Below, in pieces: positions 1 to 13,631 of a stretch of DNA of 64,000 nucleotides. The translations under genes were made by a program, and so were the position numbers. The stretch lies in assembly GCF_000150275.1 (NCBI RefSeq), contig NW_002060945.1:6006575-6070574 (forward strand), written 5' to 3'. Within the stretch, counting starts at the first letter, position 1. Each line of letters begins with the position of its first letter. The notes beneath the pieces are model-generated. The model had not been told where the DNA came from and searched no databases. It was given only the letters and a program-made list of their open reading frames with translations. This DNA comes from Trichoplax adhaerens (lineage: Eukaryota > Placozoa > Uniplacotomia > Trichoplacea > Trichoplacidae).

Positions 1-2223
1 ACCAGATATATCGGCCATATTGATCGAAAAATGTACGCGTGTATACCAATGTTCAAGATTAAATAGCAACGTTTCAATATTCAATCATGCCCTTGAAATA
101 GGACATTACATTGGAGGGTAAGTAACTCTTTGTATGTAGTGTATAAATGGATTAGCCCTTGATACCATTTGCTAAAATTGATCAGGCGATTTGATGGAAA
201 ATATTAACAATTGCTTACTATTAATAAGGTAAAGTTTGCAAGGATTATAATATTGATTCTAGTCTAATTTTAATTGATGCAGCCTCGAATCGTATCATGA
301 AATACAGTACAGTTAATTATCATCGAGTAAACTACAATATGACTATTATGATGAATGGCTAAGAAACTGAAGAGTAATTCTATAAGCCATATCAAAGACT
401 AACACAGGTCAAAAGCGAAGCAATTTTAAAAGTATAGGAACAAAGTTTCAGTATTAATGCTGGCAATGAATTGACTTTCGGATAACGTAATTAGTATCCA
501 CGACTAATAATAAATATAATCTAAGGCACTTTAGCGTAACAATTGAATTGAATTTATTAACGGTTTCAGTCGGTACTGTGCCGTTAACCATAGAAGTAGG
601 GAAAAGCTACAGTAAGAATCTCGTACGGTCCGTGTACTATTAGTTGTTGTTAGTCCTGACTGTACTCAGAGGGCTGTTTTGTAGTCCTACTTTGAAGTAA
701 CCTTAACAAATTTAAATCTTGGGTTTAACGGAAGGTCGGTACAAGTGTTTACAGTATTGTGCCATGCGCGGTACTGTACTGCAGCCATCACATTGTATAT
801 ATATATATATATATATATATTAACAAATATATACAATTGTACTAATTCAGAGTGTGGCTGAATACAGGTCGAGACTATGCTGTTACGACATATTTTTGCT
901 TGAAACTTATTTGTTCAATGTAGTTAGTCTTAAATGGGTAAACGATTTCAGTAAACGTATACAGGATCACCATATAGCGCTGTATAATAAAGCAAGGATA
1001 GTGAACTTTTGTTTAGACGTCTACAAAGTAGAAGTAGACTAGCGCCAATTAGAGATGCTCCAATTGAAATAGTTACTATACTTTATAGTATCTACAGATA
1101 CTTTTCAATTTTTTCCTGTACACTTTGTAGCAATGACATGCAAAATAAGTTCCTATTGTTACCAATAATAGTGGACAACAGCACCGTTTGATTAAGGTGC
1201 TTAACTTTTTATAAAATTACTCTATTTTTAAACTCTCCCAATAAACCATCTTACGATAATACACCATAAAGCTTAAAACAAAAAAGAGGAATAAAGGCAT
1301 TTTTGCCCATGTTGAAACTTATTTTAATTAATTCATAAGAGCAATACGTACAATAGTAGTAAGTAAAATACTGTAACTCCAGTGACAGTCCATATAAACA
1401 TTTTACTCTTAATTAAATTACGATTTTAATGTCAACAGTTTTTGTAACCTTATCTACAAGTTGCAATTTCATACAACGTGTTTACAGTAAGTATCAACCT
1501 AAATAGATTAATACCTATGCGTTGAACAAGAAAAAAACTTATAGATTCCATATTGCAATCATTATTTGTTCAAATTATTCAAATACAATTCGTTTATACT
1601 TGCAAGTGAAAAAGTATCCTATAGTAGCTAAAAATGCTTTCTATACCTCAACAAATAGTATATAATGATTGACTTTCGATAGCTATCGCAGGGCAGCAAA
1701 AGCACAGTGTTTAAAAACACGCGATATGTATACATTGCATAAAATTCTTTGTAGAAAGGCAAATTTGTTACAATTCGAACATTTGTAGTGATTGTCTATG
1801 CGTGTACGCCTTCAACAAAGGCGAAGGCTAGCTGTGTCCAAGACCTTGCTAACAAATATGAATTAGAATATTGAAAATGTTGCATAAATGGGAACAATAT
1901 CAACATATAGAACTACTCGAGTACTCTATGGCCTAACTAGATAAGATAATTAACGTATAGATTTTGTTAAGCATTTAAATTCTTCCATAAGAATATGTAT
2001 CATATTATACAATGTTCACATGATGACGCATACAAATAAATTACAAGCATCTAGCAAGCGTTTTCTTAAATTATAGCTCTAATACAGTTATTATGGCACA
2101 CGTATCTAATTTAAGGAATAATTGTTGGTCTTCACCATTTGCATCCTAGGATTTGTGTACCAAATATCGTCCTCCATCATAACAGAATATCGTCTTTTAA
2201 CTTTCGTTTATATAAAAACTAAA
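1..2223. other. Intergenic, no gene recognised
   Basis: AT-rich sequence downstream of the casein kinase 1 gamma stop codon. Short open frames exist (for example 854-1042 and 1009-1191) but lack ATG starts of quality, family motifs or spliced continuations. A (TA)n microsatellite lies at about 795-821, with a GTAC-type palindromic word just before it at about 770-783. The 3' untranslated region of the kinase gene should extend into the right part of this stretch; its end cannot be fixed from sequence alone. Confidence 0.6.
795..821. repeat. (TA)n microsatellite
   Basis: Uninterrupted alternating T and A over about 26 bases. A similar run is at 7735-7758 within an intron of the casein kinase 1 gamma gene. 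Confidence 0.9.
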
Positions 2224-5200
2224 TTACCGATGACGACTTTTATCCTTTCTTCGCCGCCGTTTCATGTAGCAACAAAGACATCTAAAGCAAGACAATAAAA
2301 ATTATGATAATTAGTATCTAAAAATTCGAAATACTCCTGGGTTACAACACTTTGAAAGATGGTATTTTAGATACAAGCATTTACTTAATATCATCACTAC
2401 TATCTGATTCTTGAGAATGTGTATCATTCAGAGCAGTGAGGGGTTCAGTTGGATTGGCGTCTAATCCACCATTATTGGGAGTATCTTGTCTATCTCCGTT
2501 ATATGCTTCTGTAGTTGGCTTTTCCGCCTTTTCTTCACGCCTTGTAGTTGCTGTCTGTGGCTGATTTGGCGCTTTCTTCGACGGATCAGCCCAAGGCTCC
2601 TTTTGCGACTGTTGATAAAGCCATCATAAGTATATAGCATTTAATTATAGTCTTAAAAGTATACAACTGTCAATTAAAACCTGTCGTGGTTGATTTTCCG
2701 TAGTTGTTGCTGTCCTTGCTGCAGATTCTCTAGGGTGAGTTGAGGGTGGTTTCCTTTCAATAGTGTTATTTGCTGGATCGATGACACCCTAAATTGAATA
2801 TAACAACAATAAATCTATGTTCTCAAAAAGTTATCCAAGTCGATAGCGGTCAATTACATATAAATATATATCATTACCACATTTTTACCAGACCAATCAA
2901 ATTTAGTTTCGTCTCCATATCCTCTCTTTTTGTATAATTCTTTAAAGAGATTTCGTAAGTGATCATAATCTGGCTTTTCAAAAAAGTCTAGTCTTCTCGC
3001 ATAGCGAAGATACGAAGCAAATTCCTCTGTATTTTAAGTGAAAAAAAATTAATTTAACTGACAAGGGATTAGAAGTTATCATTACAAAATAAATGAATCG
3101 CTCATGCATTTATAATTATAATAAATCCAACATACCTGGATAATTTTCGCAAAGAACTTCAATCGGTGTTGATCTTTTGGTATCACCAATCTTTTGATAT
3201 CTTTCCTTTAAATTAGCAGCCTGCGCGCAACAACGAACAACATAAGTATAGATAAGTTATTATCGTATCCTACTATTTTAATTTTTAGATATTCGGATAC
3301 ATATCATCAAGGTTGCTGTTGGTATAATTTATAAAAATGATATCGATATATTTACAATAGAACAACATAATATACGATATCAATATGACAGTCACTTTAA
3401 CTATTTTTTGAATTATTGTTTCGATTTTTTACTTACCGTAAGACCTTGCCATGGTAAACTACCGCGTAGGAAATACATAAACATATGACCTAATGCTTCT
3501 AAATCGTCACGCCTACTTTGCTCTTTGGGATTTCATAAGTAATACAAATGATATTTGTACATATTAAAACATTATCAATATAGCTAAGAAATTTTAGTCA
3601 CACATAAAAATCATAATGTAGACTATGTACGCGTATTACAAGTTTACTAACCTTTGCCAAGATGGGTATTTATACTCATATACCGTGCTGTTCCAGTAAG
3701 ACTTTTATGCTCTCTATATGGTATATGCTTATTCGTTTCAGGATCAATATATTCTTTGGCTAAGCCAAAATCAATGATATGAATTATATTTTCATGCTTA
3801 TGATTTGGGCGGCCAAGCACAAAATTTTCTGGCTTGATATCGCGATATATCACATTTTTCGAGTGAACGTATTCAATTCTATTGAGCTATAAAAGTAAGA
3901 TATACAATATTTTAGCCTTGTATAAAGTTGAGAAAAAAAAAAAATTTCAAACAATATGACAGAGTAGAATCATAAAATAATTTTTTTACAGTAAAAAACT
4001 TTACAGTACTAGATTTAGCAATTATACGTGCAATAACTAATCAGTCAATTATAACTACTTCTCTTAGAAATATTCTTTTTCCTACATTGTCTCATATATA
4101 CATATAGTTATTTAAACAAAAAAATCGATAGAGCTCTAAAAGACTACGATAATTAATGGATAGTCATTAAATCGATAGTATCACACTGTACACTAATAGC
4201 TATATACGTTTATTTATTGCAATTACACTAGATACATATCGCATGATCGATTTAAAAAAGCAGATGTATTAAACAACAGTATAACAATACTATGTTGCAA
4301 GAGAGAATAGAGTAATTAATTAAGATACTACAGAAAGCATATTAAACTATTTAAACGGATATAGAACATATAATGCAACTCTTTCTTCGTAAATCAATCA
4401 AATTAAAAGAGAGAAAAATTAATACAAATCTGTAGTATAGGAAAATGTTTATCTTTTATATTGATAACACATCAAGGTAGATAGTAAACTTTTTTGATAG
4501 AATTTCATAGTGTCGTACAATATTGCAAGATTATTTCACTATATTGCAAATATGCCAAAGTAAAAATTTCGATGATATTTTCTATAGTATTTATTTTAAA
4601 TATACTAACCAGTTGAATCGCCAAGAGAATGACAGTTTTAAGCGAGAATTTTCGGTTACAAAATTCGAAAAGGTCTTCCAAACTAGGTCCAAGTAACTCT
4701 AAAACCATAGCATTAAATTTACCACATGGTCCAAAGTAATAGACTTGAGGTAATCCAACTAATGTATGAGAAAGTGTTAAAATCACGGTAAATAAACATA
4801 AGTTACATTCAATATTAGCATGAATAACAAAAATAGTAGCGACAGTTTAACACATCAAGATGTGACACTTAGTTACGATATTTTATCAACATATACAGCG
4901 TTGTTAGAGAATAAAAAATAAAATAAAATTGCCTCTCTATTTTACTTAATACAACGAGATCATATACCATAATTGCCGATCGTCGATACAATTACATCAA
5001 AGAGTATTAATTATTAACTTATTGTTGTACTTGATTCACAATGTAAAATGATCATTTCTCAATAATTAATAAGATCACGAAGCCAACTGACGACAATACT
5101 ACATGACATGCCCGCAGTTCGGCTGAAAATTTTTTGAGTTTGTGCTATAAATCTGATTCTAATATAAATTATAATATCAATTTCTAATATTATATTTATG

Positions 5201-8200
5201 AGTATATATTAGCAATAATAACTAACTATAAGCTATTCGATTTTTAAGGTCGATTTTTATAGAAAGACCTAACTTTATCGATACCCCCCTAGTAGTTCAC
5301 AATGTCAATACCGTACATTCCGAGTTGTACGCTATACGCTATACCATATAGCGCACAAATACAGTACATACGGTATAACATAGCATCTTAGGTGAAATTC
5401 TGTCAAAACATTGGTGCTATATATTAAGCAATTAAGGTAAGAATACCTTCATGCGCTTTTTTCGTTGTAACTATAACTATGGCGATTTTAATATTATTAC
5501 AGATTACCGTCCTAATATACTGTACATCAAAACAGACATTGTCGTGCAATATTTCAATACAAACAATAAATATCAGCGATAAAATTGCAATATTAATTCA
5601 ATATTAATAACATAATCATAATTAACTACTTATTAAGTAGTCATTTTTACTGATGTTTAATATATAACTTAAAATGCCTTCATCAATCATTATACCTGTA
5701 TACTACAGCGTAGTTTAGTATGACATTGAGCATAGCTAATCACAACTCCAGCATTGTCTGATAGTCGCTGACGATTATAATACTTGTATAACTTAGTTAA
5801 TAGAGCGTTAACTACACAGCCAAGCTATATGTACGTATCTACTACAATAGACTATATATAAATCCTTTAAACATTATGTAGTATACCAAGATCAATGTAA
5901 TAATATTTGCAATTAGCTACGCTCGATTTATACATTGTGCGTAAATAAATGCTATTATAATTTTCTACCATAAATATGACAGTTTACCACTAATCAGGTT
6001 TAATTTTTAATACTATGTAAGTAGCATCTGCATGATTCCCTTGTTGGGCAGTATCATAAATAGATAAAAATAATTTCAATTATTATAAATGAATAAAAAA
6101 AAAACGGCCTTAAGAATAATCACTGCTTAACTGATAAATTTATAATAAATTAAAAGATATGTATACCCTACGAAAATTTTACATCTAATCGCGAGCCATT
6201 CATTATTCAGCTAATTAGAAATATTCCTAACATCTGAGATAGCAAATAGAGCTCAAAAAGAGAAGTGCAATAACGATATTTATATCTGCTTATCAACTTT
6301 CGCCAACTGTACCAGCATGGATATTTAGAATGCGTAAAAAAGTACAGATACACTATATCTGTTTCTTTTAGCGTTCAATATAAGAAATTTGGTAGAAAAG
6401 AAAATGAACGAAATGCTTAGAATAAAATTTAAGGCACTAATAAATTTGTACTAAGTTAAAAAAAAAAAATGAAGAGTAAAGTTAGTAAGCTGAAAATATC
6501 TACACTAAATTCCACATTATTATATTACACTAAAGTTATGAACAAGTAAGCGACAAAGTAAGTAATGTCAAGTACATTAATACCTATAGATCGTGTATCC
6601 ATAAACGGCACAACACTACAGTATATAGTACTATAATATAATTACTGCACTATCAGTGTGAAACAACGGCAAATTTAATACCGTAACATGACCATATTAA
6701 AATCCTATTATATTAATCAAATGATCTGTAGCTTTCACACTTGAAGCCAAAATTACTTTGCAACTCAGTAGTCACTATAGTAACTGTAACTTAATCGTCT
6801 AATAATACTTCATTGGAAGAAAATAGCTAAAAAATTCGGCATAAAAAATAGAAGTATAAATATTTTCTATACGTTGCGTATAATACAAAAATAGAATCAA
6901 ATGGATAGAATAGAGAAAAAAAAATTGAAAATATACCATAGGATATTGCATGTCATTATGAAAAGATGAAATTGATGACTGGCAGCGTACTAATTCGTAA
7001 GTATATTTGTGATTACTGTAGGATTATCTATCGTTCGGCAGTTTGTACCACGAATGATATAAAAATTGAAAGATAGAGGTATTTTGGATACAGTTTCGAT
7101 CGTATTTTATCTTGGATTCAGTTCATAATAATTATTGTCAAGAGACAATAATAATAGTAAAGAAATACTTCTCTATGAAAATAGTATCATCAGGAGTAGC
7201 GTCTTAATTTATTTACTTAATCACATATCGATAACGGTATGATTAATTATTAGCAATCAGATAAGACTGCAGCATTATCGATGAGCAAAACTTTCGAAGA
7301 TTAAACGGTAAAATACAGTGAGTACAAGTGTAGAATAATCAAAGGGAATGATAGTAGATAAACTAGAATGTTATACTCTTTACTGTATCAATTTTAGAAT
7401 ACAAACTTAAGTTAGTAAATCTCTTACCATTTTTGCCTAATACTTTATAGAAACGATATTCTAGATGCAATTGAGGAGCTCGTGTTTTCATTGCTTCCTA
7501 TAATGCATTTAAAATGGAAGATGATTTCGGTTAATGTAGTTAATTACGGCAAATAACGGTAACAAGTACACTGTAAATAATATCATAAAGGCTCACAGTG
7601 TCACAAAACGTTATAATCCGTACACAAGTATTAATCTGACGAAGATAGTAATTGAATGGAATAATCAAAACTATTCTTAGCTCCTTAAAAATTCGACCTT
7701 TTACTAATATATAATGGAGAATAACGCTCTACAGTATATATATATATATATATATATAGATCAAAAGGTAAATATTGTTGTAGGTCTAACGTTAGCAAGG
7801 TGGTTCAAAATTGTATGAAGCTACGGCTATAACATAAATATATCATATTACGCAGTACACGTAGTGGGAAAATAAAAACTAAACAATCATAGCAACTATT
7901 ACAAATTTGCGTATATCCTTTGTGCGCTTAAACTATTATCATCATCTATTACTGTACAGTACTGTATATAATAATTATTAGTTTGCGCGTATTTCCATCC
8001 ACATCTCATTTTATCAAAATTTGTTTACGCGCTTGATATCACTGATTACTAATCGCAACAAAAAGGTGAATAAACTTACCAATTTAATCGCCACTCGTTC
8101 GTTATTATAGAGATTTTTACCTGTCCAATGGAATTTCAATAAAAATACTATTTTAGTAAAAAACTTTCGAATGAGCAATACCATGGTGTCTCATCACTAG

Positions 8201-11039
8201 AATAATTCTATGTATGATACGTATTTAAAATTTGATCTTAATCAAGCTATATTGCATGCACAGTATCACAAAACTATTGTCAATCAGACAATAAATAAAA
8301 ATTCATCAAGTCGGATACATAAATCACAAATTATACATAGTACTGGTGTTCTCGATATTCAAGTGAAATTTTAGCATTGGTTAAGAAGCCTATACAGTAT
8401 ACACTCATGGAAAAGGGTCTTAACGTTGCTCGTTTGTAATTTTATTCAGTAAAATAGGCAGTTGTAACAGTTACGTATTTTGCCTTTAGTATCTAAAAAT
8501 GGTACATTCAGTAACATCATCATCCCATCCAAATTTTGCGGTCTTTGACTGTAGTATCGAATGTATTCGAAAGATTTTACAAGTGCTATACAAAACTAGT
8601 GTTATAGTAATTATTAGCTAGTTCTAAATTTTACGAGTGTACCTTTGTATACAGTACTATTATAATTTTAGTGTCGAGATATCGCTATCAACATGATATA
8701 ATTTCCCTATTCCATAAGTAAAATGTAGACTGAACTGATGTGAGAATATTGTAGTGTACATCCTGTCGATTATTTGAAAGCGTTATTTGAATCCAAAGTC
8801 ATTAGGAAGAAGTCAACTGCAATATAAAAGTCAGATTGAAGGAATTGCCATTACTCCCGCTACAATCTTAAGTACGGAATAACTTCTCATATTTTTATAA
8901 CAGCATGGATACGCTTGACAACGATCGATAGGAATTGAGTGATATCGTGTAGAAGATTCCGTAATCTAGTAAGTTAATGTGATAATTTTGCCCCATTTTT
9001 AGGGGGGGCCCGATTCGTCTTATAAAAAATAATATAATATAACGATCATTATGTCAAGACAATCACGTTGGTAACTAGAAAAGATAATTGGTTTCAATGC
9101 TGTAAGATAATGTGTAAATGAACAATATCATACTGTCATTCGTTTTAAAGTAAGTTAAATGTTGTACAATCTCAATAAAAGCATAGCAACGTACAGTAGT
9201 GAGCTGACTATATGATATCATTTGGCATACAAGGCAAAATTAAAGAAAGCAATTGTTACACAGATAGTATATTGGGTCGCTCATCAAGTAAATGTATCTT
9301 TTACATAGTATATTAGGTTTCAAATTGAAGGAATGGATAAAACAATAAAAGGAGAAAAAATAAAATTTTTGAATACACTTTTTTTACAAAGTGACTCAAA
9401 TAAGAAAAGGTAAATCACATCTGTAGCATGCCATTGTCGATTAAATCATTTTTTTGGACAGCATTGCTAGATTAAGGTTAATATATCAAGTTATATTCTA
9501 GTCGATGTATCATGAAGGCAAATAGCATTTCCATCTCGATCAGAATCCCCTCTTTAGACATCAACAAGTAAGTTATGGAATAGTGGGTGAATCAGTGACC
9601 ATTTGAGTCAAGAGTAGGAAGTGAAAAGAAGAAAAAAAAAAAAATATTAGGGATTTAGACTACAACTGTTTAAAATTTTTTATTTCAATCGGACATTAAG
9701 CTATTGTAAGCGATAGCCACATGCAGTACACAACTCTTCTGCCATACTGTGTAGTGTGTACTGTAGCGTGGTTATGTATTGTGTCGACTACTGTCTCTAT
9801 TAGTTGTTCCACTGCGAACAAAAAAAAATCAAGGCGAACGCTTAGAAATAGGAGCTTGGTTAATTCCATTTAGACTATTATTTCAACATGACTATTTAGC
9901 AAAGATAATTTATTGCAGTAGTCATGGTCTACAATTTGATGACAAGACCAAGCAAGAAGAGATTGGCAATCATGATTGATCGATCGATTAACTGAATCGA
10001 GTTGTATTGGAAGGTTTTTATTTGTGCATCTGGGAGTCGATTGAGTATGTTGAAATATTGGAAAGATGTTGACGGCACTTGTAGAAATTCCAGTTGATGC
10101 TAAGTGGATTTTCTATTTACAGTAGTAAGTGCTCAAACAGTCTATTGGATAGTAGGACTGTAGTCATTAGGACAATCTGCCGTCCATCATGCTTTGGTAG
10201 TTGACTATTGATTTCTACAATGGCCATGGTCAAAGTATTGGCATATTGTATCCAACACCGACACTATTTGTAATGATGACAGCCATCAAAATGGGAGTGT
10301 ACTACTGTAGTATCCACGATGCAGTACTAACTATAGCGATAAAAGTAATACCTCGATGGCACTCCTTGTTCACTGTCTATGTAACCATTGCCAACAGTAT
10401 ACTATTGCTTGTCAACGATCGATATTGCCCAACTGCAACGGCATGTAAAAACGAGCGCGGCTACAACATCAATGAAGATGGATTTGATCGTCTTGATTAA
10501 TGGTAAATGCTGCAAATACAATAATTGCCTTTCTATAAACGACATTAACAAGCGTGCAATGAGAAGTGATTGTGTTTTAGGAGAGTTGAAAAAGTACGGT
10601 ATGGAGGCTTTGTTAGAGGCAGAGTAGTACCTCTGAATACGTAAAGTACAACTCAATAAAGCTACGACAAGATTCCAACGACACAATCGGCGTCGGTAGA
10701 ATAAAACGAGTACGATTTCAATGAGTTGAAAAGAACTTGGTATTGGTTATTAGAACAAAATTGATATTGTCAGGCAGGCAGCAAGAATGAATCGACTAGT
10801 TTGGTTGGATGATAGAAATGAGTACGATATTGCCGTTGAATAACGATCATACCTAAATAAATTTCGCCAAAATTGCCCCGACCAATGCGTCTACCCACAC
10901 GAAAATTAGGTCCAACCATCAATACACTAGAATTGGATGAAGCTGAGCCAGCACGGGAAGCTTGACTACCACTATTTGTGCGTGTGCCACGCGGCTTACG
11001 TTGATGATGTTGATCGGTGTCTTTCTCGCGTCTTTGCAT
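2224..11039 (-). CDS. CSNK1G: Casein kinase 1 gamma (membrane-anchored Ser/Thr kinase), 11 exons, complete
   Basis: Coding exons in transcript order: 10853-11039, 8080-8120, 7428-7497, 4610-4758, 3652-3886, 3437-3522, 3136-3220, 2878-3026, 2681-2788, 2385-2608, 2224-2281. Phases agree throughout and give 463 residues. The start is the ATG at 11039; the frame is open to 11126 but only with a TTG. Visible motifs: glycine loop IGRGNFGE (52-59), VAIKL lysine K75, catalytic loop YRDIKPEN (D165), DFG (D188-G190), CK1-specific SINTHLGK, and PWQGL. The last exon encodes a Cys cluster followed by a basic run, [19 protein letters not shown] (445-463). In known CK1 gamma proteins such a C-terminal cluster is palmitoylated and anchors the kinase to the plasma membrane, where it phosphorylates Wnt co-receptor LRP6. 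Two introns of about 2.7 kb (4759-7427, 8121-10852) contain no recognised gene. Assignment to gamma is secure from the N-terminal [11 protein letters not shown] and the tail. Confidence 0.95.
4759..7427. other. Long intron of casein kinase 1 gamma, no other gene seen
   Basis: AT-rich intron of 2.7 kb separating the exon ending in the K-N-G codons from the exon beginning [10 protein letters not shown]. Only short random open frames are present; no RNA gene or mobile-element coding sequence was recognised on either strand. Confidence 0.6.
8121..10852. other. First long intron of casein kinase 1 gamma, no other gene seen
   Basis: Intron of 2.7 kb after the first coding exon. From about 9.7 kb the composition is visibly less AT-rich than the surrounding introns, which lengthens chance open frames (9779-9979, 10201-10500, 10388-10627, 10402-10686 on the other strand). 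None shows a family motif and they overlap one another in different frames, so they are not called genes. Confidence 0.55.
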
Positions 11040-12792
11040 TGTATATTGTAGAGTGTCTTGATGGCGTGGATGAGTCAATTGGGTTGCAATATCGTCGATC
11101 TTTTTGGAAGAGTAATGGATGGACAAAATGTCAATACTGTATCAAGGATTAACTGTTATCGTATGGAATACAAGGTAGAAAAAAGTTCCAATTACACAAG
11201 CATATATCAACAGTAACACCTAAAGGCTTACAATAAAAATACTCTACAGTAGAGTTGTGTTGAATATTGCAAGGAAAATTCAAAACTACTCGTCGACGCT
11301 AGAACGGATTACTTGAAGATGTAATCCAATTAGTCCACAATATTACTGCGATAATAATGACTAGACAGTATACACAAGTCAAAATGGGGGTCTTCGTTTC
11401 CGATCTACTGTCAGTGAAGGAGAGTTGAATGGAAATCGCTATGGATGTCAAGGAAGAATGAAGCTAGCCGGCAAAGAGTGATTTGGTTTTTTGTCTATGA
11501 TGGCCTGCTGATATCAACTTTTTTTTTTTCCCCTAATAATTTTGATACCTTTGCTTCTTCTCCAAGTTCAAAGTGGTGCTTTTATGGACAAGAGATTGCA
11601 ATCAGCGTAAGTTAATTGGTAGCGTTAGCGATCTACTTGAACAATATTGTAATAGATCACGTTCAAATTCAAGAAATTGGAAAGTGATACTGCTGGACGT
11701 ACAACGCTAGCGTGAATGGAGATCGTCCAGTTACCGTGTTGTACAGTATGAGATTGCCTTGTGTTGAGAACTATGTCCACTCAGTCAGAGTTGAAGACTT
11801 GATACTTGAGCCAGTCAAGAATAATTTGCAAGTGATCTATGCTACACTATTCAATCACGGAGTCCATGTTCTCTCCTTTCCTCTTAATTCATATTACATT
11901 GCTTGTATCTCGCCAATAGATTGAAAAATAGTCCCACCACGTCGTTAAGTTCAATCTTCACCGTGGTGAAAGTTTTCTCTTTTGGGCTTGAGCGTTTTCT
12001 ACCGGTGTAGTTCTACTAGCAATAAGTTCAGCCTGTGCTGGCGCGTCTAGTCTACTACGCAAGTACCTCTCGATCGGTTATACTGTGCTCTAGTGTAAAA
12101 GGGGGCAGTCATGGTCTACTATTGTGCCAACCCATCTACTCTTACAGTGTACAGTATGTTTTACCAATGGCAAAGCAATATCGACTCGCGAGTGAGTACT
12201 GTAGACTGTAGACCATGTAGGTTTCCATGGCAAAACATACAGTACTGTATGGTGTCGAGTAGACACTGTGTTGGACTAGAGATGCGGTGAAGATGGCTGT
12301 TTATTCAAGTGTTGAATATGGTAGACCAAGTTTTTTTTTCCTTTATTACTGCCCATTTTAATGGATTGAACTTGTTCAATCAAGATGCACTTGTACAGTA
12401 TTGAATATCTTTTTCATCATGCATTTTCATCAGGCCTCCATCGTGATGAGCAGTAGTGTACTCAACTCTACCATATTGTACACACGGAAGGCGTAAAGTA
12501 TAGTACTGTTTTCTTTCTTCCTCACTTATTGTATTCTACCTTCTTTCTTTCTTTTTACAGTCCATTCTCCATCTTCCACAGTCGGCTGTCATGACCGTAG
12601 ACATGTACGCGTACTTGTCAACAAAGATTTTACTCTACCGATATAGTGTTTGTGAACATCTTCTACAGTATATACTCTACTCTATCCAACCAATGTAAGA
12701 TGCATACTGTACGTTTGCTTGTTGCTAAGTAGGCAAGGCGTAGCTGCCAATTGGCGACGCAAGAACAAATAGCAGAATACAGAAATAACTCA

Positions 12793-13074
12793 TACCGATC
12801 GTATGACATATGACTCAGGAGCAGTTATCATTCACTGGTTGAAATACTGTACCACAGTTAGAAGAAAAATGCTCCTACTCAACTTAGTCATCCAGTCTTC
12901 ACTGATCGATGATCCTCAGCAACCAATATACAAAACCCGTATGACATATGACTCATGAGTAGTCAGCATTCACTGGTTGAAATACTGTACCACAGTTGTA
13001 AAAAAAATGCTCCTACTCAACTCAGTCAACCAATCTTCACTGATAGATGATCCTCAGCAACCAATATACAAAAT
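12793..13074. repeat. Tandem duplication, two copies of about 140 bp
   Basis: Copy 1 (about 12793-12937) and copy 2 (about 12938-13074) share long blocks, for example CATTCACTGGTTGAAATACT and GATGATCCTCAGCAACCAAT. They differ by scattered substitutions. The second copy abuts the GTAC cluster upstream of NDUFA13. Confidence 0.85.
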
Positions 13075-13201
13075 GCCTCCCTCTCTACTTCTGAAAATAA
13101 CAGTACTCAAGTTGAAAGTTGGAATTGGGGGAATACTATTCAACAGTGTACTATCGAAGTTCAGACAAGGACTACTCGACCCCAATTCACTCATTGACTG
13201 C

Positions 13202-13371
13202 CTGTACAGTGTACAGTATACAGTAAGCCGCGGTGGTGCGCCTAGTGCCGTGTGGTGCGGGCTGCCAGTGCTGCGCAGCCGCATCAAATGCCGGTCGAGA
13301 TACGGTGTACAGTACAGAGTGCAGATACAATCAAACTGTACACTGTACACTGTACAGCACTACAGTATACA
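13202..13371. repeat. GTAC-centred palindromic word cluster upstream of NDUFA13
   Basis: Repeated overlapping words of the type GTACAGTA, TACTGTAC and TGTACACTGTACAC, close to the NDUFA13 start at 13632. Similar clusters precede other genes in the window. No known element family is assigned. Confidence 0.7.
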
Positions 13372-13631
13372 GTTACCGTGCTTAGTACTGCATACTACAG
13401 TTCAAGACACTGTAGCCGACGTCGAAAAAAGGATGACACAGTTAGACCTGAGAAAGGTTCGGTTCGGTTCGAAACTGTAGGATCTCATACTGACACTGTA
13501 CTGGTATTTAGTCTGTATTGCACTCATGGAAAATCTTACCCAGTGCTCGGTACAGTACACCAGCGAAAACACTTTCAGGTTAAAACCCGTTGGGTGTCAC
13601 TACCTGAGTACCGTCTGTACGGCAGAACAAT

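Larger units (their letters stand above)
11040..13631. other. Divergent intergenic region between CSNK1G and NDUFA13, repeat-rich
   Basis: Holds the upstream regions of the kinase (minus) and NDUFA13 (plus). It contains an inverted-repeat patch around 12146-12250, a tandem duplication at 12793-13074 and a GTAC-type palindromic cluster at 13202-13371 with a further copy near 13550. Open frames here (11712-11924, 12977-13480, 13252-13656) run through the repeats and show no recognisable domain. Confidence 0.6.

Noticed and set aside
2381-2384. TAA read directly after the penultimate CK1 gamma exon as the gene's normal stop
   Set aside because: A canonical donor overlaps it and the next exon supplies the family's Cys/basic tail; kept only as a possible retained-intron form.
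10201-10500. Open frame of 99 codons on the plus strand inside the first kinase intron
   Set aside because: Begins with TTG, overlaps other frames on both strands, no motif; explained by locally lower AT content.
11040-11126. N-terminal extension of casein kinase 1 gamma
   Set aside because: The frame is open but its first codon is TTG; the ATG at 11039 gives a normal CK1 gamma N-terminus.
12977-13480. Open frame of 167 codons upstream of NDUFA13
   Set aside because: Begins with TTG, runs through a tandem duplication and the GTAC cluster, which is naturally stop-poor in this frame, and shows no domain.
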